From Cloeon dipterum (lineage: Eukaryota > Arthropoda > Insecta > Ephemeroptera > Baetidae): DNA of 64,000 bases. The stretch lies in the NCBI RefSeq assembly GCF_949628265.1, contig NC_088786.1, positions 39,391,681 to 39,455,680 on the forward strand, read 5' to 3'. The position numbers were made by a program, and so were the translations under genes. Below are positions 55,330-64,000 of this stretch, in pieces. The notes under the pieces are model-generated. The model did not search any database and had not been told where the DNA came from. It saw nothing but the letters and a program-made list of their open reading frames with translations. Positions within the stretch are counted from its first letter, which is position 1. Each line of letters starts with the position of its first letter.

Positions 55330-56050
55330 CGTGATTGTATTAATTGTGCTGCTGTTTAATTACCAGCAGAAAATTCTTATGAATTGGCTCGATTTTCAGA
55401 TTTAAAAAAAAATATTGGTATTGCGAAAATTCATTTTAAATTTTGGAAAATTCGAAATAAAATTTTTTTGTGAAGATAACAGTTGTCGGCCATCTAATTA
55501 GGCATCTTTTGAGACCAAACTTATGCTTCTAGGTTAATTAAAACTCAAGAAATTCACCATTTTTTAAAAATAAATAAATAAAATTTAAAAAAAATTGAAA
55601 TTGCGGACGATTTGACAGGAAAGCCATTTCAAATTTTCAATAATTTTAAAGGGTTAAATAATAAAATTACGATTATTTTGTAAACCACACGTTCTATTTA
55701 ATTATCTGATTTTTTTCCTTTCGAAAGGTTAAAAAAGGCTTTCGTTTGCTTTGGTAAAAAAACGTGTTTTCGCAGAGCCGATTTTTTTTGCACTTGATTG
55801 TATTAGTTGTGCCAATTACCAGCTGATAATTCTTCAGAATTAGCTAGACTTCCACTCTTCAAAAAAAAAAAAAAAAAAAAAAAAGGCACTATATATTCAT
55901 TTTAAATTTTGTAAAATTCAAAATAAAATATCGTACAGCTGAAAGATGTCTGCCATGCAATAAGGCATCTTTTGAGACTAAATTTAAGCTTCTAGATTAA
56001 TTAGAACTCGAGATATTCACCATTCTTCTTAAATAAAAAAATTTAAATAT
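55330..56050 (+). repeat. Degenerate direct repeat J (about 460 bp unit) with poly(A)
   Basis: TTAATTACCAGCAG.AAATTCTTA, TTCATTTTAAATTTTG, AGGCATCTTTTGAGAC, GCTTCTAG.TTAATTA occur at 55358-55560 and again at 55815-56010. An A run of about 24 bases sits at 55861-55884 in the second unit. Confidence 0.7.
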
Positions 56051-56169
56051 TAAAAAAAAATCAATAAAATCATGTTTTTGCGAGCGATTTTAATTTTTTC
56101 TCGTGATTTAATTAATTGTGCAGCTGAATAGTTATTTTAAACATTTTTAATAAAATTAAAAATTAGTTT

Positions 56170-56600
56170 TTCAAGTATTTTTGGGTGTTAAGTGTGAAGT
56201 AAAGCCGTAGAACTATCTCTCTTTGCGTCTCGTGGTGAGATGCCGGGCTTATTTACTCGCGCGGCCCGTTTGGCTAGGAGCTAACGTGCATTCCGATTAT
56301 CATAAATGCAGCCCTTCTCACGGCGGCTCGCTCGCTCGCTCGCTCGCTCGGCCAGCCGGCAACAAACAACAAACATTATTTCGTGCGCAGCGCTCCTTGA
56401 AAAGCAGCACAATGAAATGAGTCGGGTGTCTGCCGCCCGCCCGGCCGCCCAGAGACTCGAGACTCGAGCGAGACGCAAGACAACAAGACTCGCTTTTCGC
56501 GTTCTCCGGAAAATTATTTTTATTATTATTTCGCTCGATTCTGATCTCAAAGTTTCGGCGCAACTCGTCGTTTCCATGGGCGGCAACCTGGACACCGTTG
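56170..56600. other. CpG-bearing patch with CTCG microsatellite
   Basis: Contains CTCGCTCGCTCGCTCGCTCG at about 56330-56350 and dense CpG to about 56580. No donor or coding signature I can defend. May be a promoter region. Confidence 0.3.
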
Positions 56601-56699
56601 ATTGCGCCTTGTTAAATGTTAAATCATTTTTTTCTTTCTTTCTGCGAACGGTTCAGCTTCAGGTTGACGTCAAAGGTTCATTTTATCTTAGAGGAAAAA

Positions 56700-58120
56700 T
56701 TATTAAAAGGGGGAATATTTTTTTCAGTCCGAAAAGTAGCATTGGACAATTATTTCACCAAATTTGGAAAAATTATTTGAATTTTTAAGACTAAAAATTG
56801 AATTAATATTTTTCTAAAATAATTTTTATCAAAATAAAATTTAAAAATGAGGATTTTGAGTTTTTACCAGCTAGAAAATATAATTTGGTCAGTCTGAAAT
56901 TAAAATAGCATATAATTTTTGCATTTAAAAACGTTAAATTCAGTTTAAAAAAATAAAAAAAAGATTTTACCTCAAATTTTCAGTCTCTGCCAGTTTTAAA
57001 AAGCAATTACGAAAGTTCATTTTTTAATATGGGAATAAAGGGATTTTAACCAGTTTGAATTTTTATAGCTAAAAATGTAATTAATTTTTGTTAAATCGTA
57101 GTTTTATTTAAATACATACAAATAAATTTAAAAAGTAAAGATTTTGAGATTAAACCATTCAGAAAAAACATTTATTGGCTTTTAATTATGATTAATTCAG
57201 TTTAAAATAAAAAAAAACTAAAATTTTACTTAAAAAATGAAGCATATTTCAGTCCTTCCCAGATTTAAAAATGAAAAGTTCAAGCCAAAAAGCCAATTAC
57301 GGAAGAGATTCTAAATATTTTTAGGGCAAAAAGCTGTTTTTCAAGCCAAATTTGGAAAAATATTTGAATTTTTAAAACAAAAAATATAGTTTTTATTATT
57401 CTAAAACCATTGATTCATTAAAAAAATATTTTTAATTAGCATTTTTAGACTTTACTAGAATAAATTCGGTTAAAAATGTTTTTACTTAAATTTGCATGAA
57501 AATTGAAGCATCGGCCGGATTTAAAATGAAAAGTGCGAGCCGAAAAGCCAATTCTGGACGTTTATTTTTTTAAGGAAAAATGGATTTTTAGCCACATCAG
57601 AAAAAACTTCAAATTTTTAAGACAAAACGTAGTTAATTATTTGTAAAATCACTGTTATTTAAATATACAAAATTTATAAAAAAGGATTTAGAGATTTAAC
57701 CAGCCAGAAAACAATAATTGGCAGTTCTAAAAATAAAAAAGGCATAAGATTTTGTATTTTAAAACGTTTAATTTAATTAAAAAAATAATAATTAATAAAA
57801 TGAACATAAAAATTATCAATTTTTCAGCCTTTGCCAGTTTTAAAATTTAAAATGCCAAACGAAAAACCTATTAAGGAAGAGTTTCGATTTTTTTATAAGG
57901 CCAGAAGGGATTTTTCACAAAATTTGGAAAAATATTTGAATTTAGAAGGCTTAAAATGTAGTTTTTTTACGAAAATAAATCAAACTTAATTTTAAATATG
58001 ATGATTTTGACATTCAAACAGCAAGAAAACCCCAATTCAACTGACATGAACATAAAAATTACCATTTTTCAGCCCTTGCCGGTTATAAAATGAAAAGTGC
58101 GCGGCGAAAAGCCAATTACC
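56700..58120 (+). repeat. Degenerate tandem array K (about 265 bp unit, five units)
   Basis: CAG.C..TGCC.G.TTTAAAA followed by GAAAAGT.C..GC.GAAAAGCCAATTA recurs near 56984, 57255, 57512, 57829 and 58072. Between them AAATTTGGAAAAATATTTGAAT recurs. Very AT-rich, diverged. Confidence 0.75.
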
Positions 58121-59258
58121 GGCCTTTCTCCCGTGTGCCATGCCTGCATGCATGTTTGATTTTTTTTATTTTTTTTTTGCCCGCGAGTGAGTTTCTCGGG
58201 CGTTACATCACCGGGTCAGCGCACGTTAGGTGGCTTCGTTCGGCTGCCCTGCCGTCCCTCCCGAGGCGATAAAAAAAAATGTACGCGAACCAAATTTTCT
58301 TTCGGAAGAGTGCGTGCCGCGAGTGCCGAGTTCTGATCGGCTGATAGAAATAAGAAACTGGTTCGGGAGGAAGAAACGCAAGCCCATAGCAACCGCAACA
58401 ATCGCCCAGAGCCTTTTAACAATGAAGCGCCCCGCATTATTTTTTGTTTCATAACTCGAAAGGAGCTGCATGGGGGCTCCAGTTTATTATTTTCTTTCCG
58501 CGTATTTGGAAATGTGAATAGGGGTTTATTTTGTTTTCAAAGAATTGGAGGTTTCGACACAACAATTTTCTTTTGCAACCTATTTTTAAGCAGGATTATT
58601 TCCCAATTTGAGTGAATCGAGGACGCGGCGCCGAACGACAGCATTTCCTTCTCTATTTTCAGCCGCGAGCCAGCGACCGATCGGCGAATTCAATTCCTTC
58701 GAGCCGCGCCGAAACAATAATAATACGAGTGCACTTCCGGTGCCGCCGCCGAGATTCGCGAGAAACTTTTAAAACAACTGCTCCAGGGAAAATTGTGCGC
58801 AGTTGCCAGCAGGAAAATTTAGAATTTAGTCCGCAGAATGGCAATCACGCTCGTTTCCTATGAAAGGCAGCTTCCGATTTGCACGGAAAATTCTGGAAAC
58901 TGGCGAAAACGTTGCGAAATAATTTCGAAATGGTTGAAAATCTGTCCTGTTTGCAGGGAAAATTTAAATTGAAGCCAGAAATGAGGGAGAAATTGATTTA
59001 AAAAAATCCTGGAGTTAGAAATTAAAGTTTTCAGCCTTGGAAAATTTTAAAAATTAATTTTCCGGCTTTTTAAAAATTTTTAATTCAAAAATTTCAATTT
59101 AATTTAATTTTTAGAGTTAAAAAAATCAATCTTCAGGTTTTTAAAAATTAAAATTTGACAAATAAGAAGTTTTATAAGCAAATAAAATTAAAAATTAAGC
59201 AAATCTCAATTTTTTCCTATTTTCTGTATAAAAAAAATATATTTCAAGAAAATGTGGT
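58121..59258. other. Gene-free stretch
   Basis: Moderately GC-rich to 58440 and at 58610-58800, then AT-rich. Open frames resemble no protein. No splice-bounded exon supported. Confidence 0.3.
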
Positions 59259-59263
59259 CCTAC

Positions 59264-59340
59264 CGTGCCATGTTGGCGTTCGCTGCCTCCTCGGGCAGCC
59301 GAGCGGGACGTCCGAAATCCCTTTTTAAGGGTTAATTAGA
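59264..59340 (-). promoter_or_regulatory. Candidate start exon of an unknown minus-strand gene
   Basis: The minus strand reads CGCCAACATGGCACG|GTAGGACC: an ATG in a good context (59271-59269), two codons and two bases, then a donor-like GTAGGA. The preceding bases are GC-rich. It cannot be joined in frame to the AKAP1 start exon. No other exon of such a gene is recognised, so it is speculative. Confidence 0.25.
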
Positions 59341-59750
59341 GTAATATCCTTGTGTGAAAGGGACGCACTAGAGTGACTGCCGATGCGACACCGAGTGTCC
59401 CGCCTGGCCGACTGCTGCTGCTTTGGGAAAATGCCGGGTCTGCGTGCCGCTCGCTCGCTCGCTCGCTGCTGCAGACTCTCTCTCTCTCTCTCTCTCTCTC
59501 GCTCTCCTCCTCCTCGTCCCGTGTGTGTGTGCGTCGGAGAGAAACACACGTGGCGCGACCCACACCGGGCGCGGGCGGGCGCATGCGTTGCCCCGCGCGA
59601 AATGAAATAGAAATTAAGAAAGACGACGGTCGCGGCGGCGGCCACCACAGGTGCCCCTCGCACGTCAAAACACTCCAAATTTTTGTTTGTTTATCAGCCT
59701 GAGAGAGAAGCAGCAGCAGCCGCACCGGCAGGTCAAGGAGAAGACGCAAT
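59340..59750. repeat. Cluster of microsatellites in a GC-rich patch
   Basis: CGCTCGCTCGCTCGCTCGCT (about 59448-59467), a CT run of about 24 bases (59477-59502), GTGTGTGTGTGCG (59521-59533) and a CAGCAGCAGC run near 59710. The long open frames here are repeat-driven. Confidence 0.75.
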
Positions 59751-60246
59751 TTTATTTTGAAAGGCTAGGAAAATAACTTATTTTTCGACGATTAATTCTT
59801 TTCTTTATAATTTAAAGGCGCAAGGGATCTTCTTAGGTTTGAAAGCCAGAAAAACAGGAGGCAGCGGTGCACTGAAAAAGGATGGAAATTTCTAAAAATT
59901 AATTTTAAATTTCTTAAAATTGAGGAAAAATATTAAAGTTTCAGATATTTTTACTGCCATATTTTTATTTTTAATTTTTAACCTTTAATTCGATAAACCC
60001 AAATTTATTATTTAAAAAATTAAAAACCTGAAAATTATATTTAAAAATTTTCAAAGTCTGAAAAAACATTTTCAATGGTCCAATGATTTTTGTAATGTAA
60101 ATTAAATTATTTTAAATCCATTTGTCTAAAACTTAGGGGTTTAATTTTTTATTCCCTTCGATCAAAATAAAATTTTGACCAATAAGAAAATATTTTCCAA
60201 CGTTTTCGCAAAAAAATCTTGGCAAAAAGTCAAAATTCTAAGATTC
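59751..60246. other. AT-rich gene-free stretch
   Basis: Nothing recognised apart from repetitive AAAATTTTTAA-type words. Confidence 0.3.
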
Positions 60247-61346
60247 AGAAATGTTTAAACCAGAAAGAGTTGCATTTGCTTACCATCCGGTTTTTTAAAG
60301 CCACTGAATTTTCACCAATTTTTGGCGGAAGAAAAGAAATTTTCCACTTTACCACTGTGAAAATCTATCATTTGCGTTCAGAGCGGTAAAAACTTCCTAA
60401 TAAAATTAATATTTAGGCGCCTCAACAAGGGGCATCGATTGCTACTAAAATCGGTGCCATCCGGCTCACAGGGCCGCACCTGCGCTTCAAAAACAAAAGT
60501 TTAAAACGGCCTGGGAACGGATCTCAGGTTAGGGTACCCTGAAAAAGGTCGCTTTTGTATCCCAGGTCAAAGCTTAATCAAAGACCTGTCCATTGAGGGT
60601 TCGTGGTCGACGATCGGACAAACGGCCGAATTTTAATAAAAATAAACCTTTTTTTACTTTTTCGAAAAATCGTAAAAATTTGAAAATTGGTCCGATTTTG
60701 AAAAACCACAAACGGGCAAACGCGCCTCATCAAGGGGCATCGATTTGTGCTAAAATCAGCCTACTCCGGCCCATAGGACCCCACCTGGGCCCCGAAAACA
60801 AAGGTTTTAAATGTCACATTATGTTAAAAAACCGGACTAGGAGCGGATCTCAGGTCGGGTTACCCTGAAAAAGGTCACAAGGGTACCGCAGGTCAAAGAC
60901 CTGTCCAATAAGGGGTCATGGTTCACGATCGGATGAAAAGCCGAATTTTAATAAAAATAAACCCATTTTTTTACTTTGTTAGAAAAATTGGACGAAATAA
61001 ATTCGTGAAAATTCGAAATTTGATCCGATTTTGGAAAACCACACACGGGTGGATGCGCCCAACTAAGGGGCATCGATTGGTTCCCAAATTGGCTCGGTCT
61101 GGCCCATCGGGTCCCATCTGGGCCCCGAAATACAGATTTTTTATCATTAGAAAATATTTTTGTACGATTTCGAAATAGTAAAAAATAAAAATTTCAGATT
61201 TTTTATTAATCCCTCCAGAAATTAAGGATTGCAATTGCTTATTGCCCGGTTTTTACACCATTTCTGGCGCAAGAAATGAATTTTTCAATTTTTTTCTAGG
61301 TGAAAATCTTAAATTTTGCGGTCGGAGAGGTAAAAATTCCTTCTTT
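60247..61346 (+). repeat. Family A short array flanked by a direct repeat (M)
   Basis: 60412-61150 holds about 2.3 family A units: GGGGCATCGATT at 60429, 60734 and 61067, and ATCTCAGGT at 60521 and 60847 (steps 305-333). It is bracketed by two diverged copies of another segment at about 60262-60400 and 61232-61346. The shared words there are TTGC.TTTGCTTA..CCGGTTTTT, TGGCG.AAGAAA and GAGCGGTAAAAACTTCC-like text. Confidence 0.75.
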
Positions 61347-62115
61347 AATTGCTATTTTCTGCCTCAATTTCTCCAAAAATTTTTATGGCAATATTTGAAG
61401 ACGAGGTCACGAGCAAATAATTAAAAAATAATTCCAAAAAGTGCCTAAAAAAGTTGCAAAAATTAAAAAAAATATTTTCCAACCCTACGACCAGATAAAT
61501 AACAATTGGATAAATTTTAAAATTAAATTTCCTCATTTAAGAACATTGCCCTGACCAAATTTAATAAAATTGTAATTTCCGGGAATGAAATACATAATTT
61601 AAAAATTAAGTTTTACAAGCGAAGAAGAAAGAAAAGATAAAAAAAATAGAAAAAAATCATTTTCTATAGGAAACGCATCTTCAAATAGACAAGAATTATT
61701 AATTAATCGCGAGAGTTACTTTCCAGACTGATGTGGTCGTTAAATCTAGTTGCAGCGCGATTGCATGACTGGTCTAAAAGCGGAGCGAGACGAATCTTCA
61801 AGTGGCTATTAGAGAGAGTACTCGCGTACGTTTTGTCCGTAATTGGAAAATTGGCCTGCCGACAGACTCGCGTCTTGTGCAGTCTGCTCGCAAAATTTCA
61901 GCCGGCGTGAAAGAAAAAATAAAAAGTGATGCTTCGCAAATAATCCGGTTTCGAGTAAAACAAAAGCCCTTTTCGTCAAAAGCGGCCGGGGGAAACGAAA
62001 ACGAAAAACCAAGGTCGCCACTTGCGTTATCGTTTTGTCCTTATTTTTTTAAAAAAGAAAATGCGCCTGTCTTATCGTGTCGAATTACCCTGAAAATCGA
62101 GGAAAGGAGAATTTA
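61347..62115. other. Gene-free stretch
   Basis: AT-rich to about 61720. 61800-62115 is open in one plus frame (104 codons) but the peptide is basic and resembles nothing known. Confidence 0.3.
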
Positions 62116-62119
62116 AGGT

Positions 62120-62450
62120 TGGAAAATATTTTCTAATGGGTGAAAATCTGTTCTAATTGAAGGGAAAATAAATTTAATCCTTGAAAATGAATTTAAAAAT
62201 TTTTAATTCACAGAAAATGGATTTTTCAGCCTTGGAAAAATTTAAATAATAATTTTCATGATTTTCCCTCATCGAATTTTAGGTTAAAATCAGGAAAAAC
62301 TAAATTAAATCCTTGAAAATAAATTTAAAAAATTTTAATTTACAAAAAATTGATTTTTCAGCCCGGGAAAAATTGAAATATAATTATTTTTTTACATTAG
62401 GAATTAAAAAAATAGATTCCTACAAATTTCCAACCTTTGCCTAATAAAAA
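62120..62450 (+). repeat. Short degenerate tandem repeat (about 125 bp unit)
   Basis: TTAAATCCTTGAAAAT.AATTTAAAAA..TTTTAATT.ACA.AAAAT.GATTTTTCAGCC occurs at about 62174-62232 and again at about 62304-62362. Confidence 0.65.
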
Positions 62451-63060
62451 AAATAATAAATGGTTCGTGGCCGCGCAGAGAGGGGCAAGATGGCGGCTGT
62501 AAGTGTCTCAGATGCATTTCGATTGGATTTGAGGGCATTAACGACATTTCACACCTGATAACTGATTCATTTCCGAGAGGAATGCTTTTTTCCCTTTTTT
62601 TAAAGCGTTAAACACGCAGCCATTCACCGTGAATCCAGGTGGCCGCGAGAGAAAGAGAGAAAAAACAATCAAGAACGGGTGCATCTGAGTGGAAACGGCT
62701 GCTTTTTATCCTGCGCCAAGATGAAGGATGCTAATCGGGCCAATAACCCGGCCTCGCGATTGTCCAATATTTATTATGTACGCCAACCAAGGAACGGACG
62801 GATGGATGGAGGAGAAAGAATCAAACTAGTAAGTGCACGGCGGTGTGGCGAAAGGACAATAATCACACAGCACTCGTTGCTGATTGTTCGCGAATCTCCG
62901 CTCGAATCCAAGCTGCACGTGGAGGAAGACGTAATTTGCGACACACAAGCCGGAAAGAATTTTAAAATTAATTTAATTCGTTGAATAAAATCCTTAAAAT
63001 GAGGAAAAAGATTAAAAGTTTGAGAAAATTGGCTTTTCAAGCGGGAGAATAAATTCTCTC
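62451..63060. other. Gene-free stretch
   Basis: Holds GGCAAGATGGCGGCTG at about 62487, a word repeated across the window. Open frames on both strands at 62680-63070 overlap and match nothing. Confidence 0.3.
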
Positions 63061-64000
63061 CGTGATTTTTCTTCAAAATTCACACACTTTTGAATAGAAC
63101 GCGACGAAAGGGATCGAAATATTTCTTTTAATTTTGAAATATTCGAACTTGTAAGCCTAACAATGATATTTCTTTCGCCTTAAATTTTAAAAATCAATTT
63201 TAAAAAATCCCAATTATTTTTTTAAATGAAATTATCGGTTTTTTTCAATCAGAATTTGGAGTTTTAAATTATTTAAATATTTTTTACTAGGAATTTTCGT
63301 TCTAATTAAAAAAACGTGAGAAAATCGACTAATCATGAACTGTAAAAACCACGATTTATTTCACAATTTAGAGAATTTTCGCTCAAAATTCACACGTTTT
63401 TTGACAGACTCCGAGGAAAGAAGTTAAAATTAATTTTTGGTTAGTTTGTACGAATATCAGGAGTTGAAAAATTAAATGTATTTATTTTTCAACTTTTCCG
63501 GGCTGAAAAAACATTAAAAGCTTCCCTACGCCTTAAATTTTGTCCGAAATTTCTTGACTTAAAAAATAAAAAAGGCGATTTTTTTAGAAATTATAAAAAA
63601 ATTATGCTCAATATTGTGATAAATTAGCAAAGAAATTGCCAAATTATAAAATTTATTATTTTTTTTAATTATCTTTTTCCATTTATGTTGTTTTATGCTT
63701 ATTTTTTCAATCTTTAATTTAAGCTAGACATCCCAAAGCTCAATAAGTCTGAGTTTTTCTTTCAGGTATTTTTTTTTTAATTAAATTATCAGTTTTTAGT
63801 CATTTAACAATCATAATTTCGAGCTTTATTTAATTAATTTCAGATTTTTTATTCAGTAAGATTTATGTGAGAAATTAGGCTGAGCATTTATTGTCTCCTA
63901 ACTGTAAAACCACGATTTATTTCATAATTAAGGTAATTTTTCCTCAACATTCACACGTTTGTGGGCAGATCGCGAAGAGAGGAGTCGGAATCAAGTTTTT
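63061..64000 (+). repeat. Degenerate direct repeats L at the right edge
   Basis: AAAACCACGATTTATTTCA.AATT..G..AATTTT...TCAA.ATTCACACGTTT occurs at about 63346-63400 and 63907-63960, with a partial third copy (TTCAAAATTCACACACTTTTG) at 63073. The last copy runs off the window. Confidence 0.65.

Noticed and set aside
59325..59749. Arg/Glu-rich and Ser/Leu-rich open frames of 65-137 codons
   Set aside because: They are translations of CT, GT and CTCG microsatellites.
1..64000. tRNA, rRNA and well-known conserved insect microRNA sequences
   Set aside because: Scanning by eye for tRNA B-box-like GGTTCGAATCC and for common mature microRNAs gave no convincing match; a covariance-model search would be needed to be sure.

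Overview
This is a eukaryotic nuclear window. The genes are split by introns with GT/AG borders, the coding exons are GC-rich, and the introns and spacers are AT-rich and full of short repeats. The protein set (BORCS5-like, choline kinase, CUEDC1, RPF1, AKAP1) is metazoan. The compact genes, AT-rich non-coding DNA and many short foldback repeats suggest an arthropod, probably an insect; that placement is inference. There is no bacterial, viral or CRISPR content.

Layout: 1-1.5 kb holds the last exon of a BORCS5-like gene (+). It converges tail to tail with choline kinase (-), whose seven coding exons run from 13389 down to 2503, giving 395 aa. Candidate upstream 5' exons of choline kinase lie near 17.8 kb and 21.4 kb. 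CUEDC1 (-) has five coding exons from 29145 to 25267 (357 aa), plus a probable alternative first exon at 27094-27216. RPF1 (+) has three coding exons, 30044-32685 (355 aa), and stands head to head with CUEDC1. AKAP1 (-) has nine coding exons, 40487-34834 (641 aa), and converges on RPF1. From 40.5 to 64 kb I recognise no protein-coding gene. That stretch holds repeats, several CpG-rich patches with splice-donor-like ends that may be first exons of minus-strand genes, and long AT-rich tracts.

The genes do not form one pathway. BORCS5 is a subunit of the lysosome-positioning BORC complex. Choline kinase starts phosphatidylcholine synthesis. CUEDC1 is a CUE-domain protein. RPF1 acts in 60S ribosome assembly. 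AKAP1 anchors PKA and RNA at the mitochondrial outer membrane. AKAP1 and CUEDC1 are also neighbours on human 17q22, so their linkage here may be ancient.

The most distinctive content is the repeat complement. (A) A satellite-like family of about 340 bp units carries a GGTACCCTGA/TCAGGGTACC hairpin. It occurs as a four-unit tandem array, short arrays and inverted pairs, with a diverged subfamily (A2) clustered at 40.7-50.6 kb. (B) Three copies of a 435-440 bp almost fully self-complementary foldback element. (C-G) Smaller inverted-repeat or dispersed elements, several carrying TGCGCATGCG (NRF1-like), TGACGTCA (CRE) or CACGTG motifs. Several local degenerate tandem arrays of 125-460 bp units are also present. 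All calls come from reading the sequence; no database search was run.
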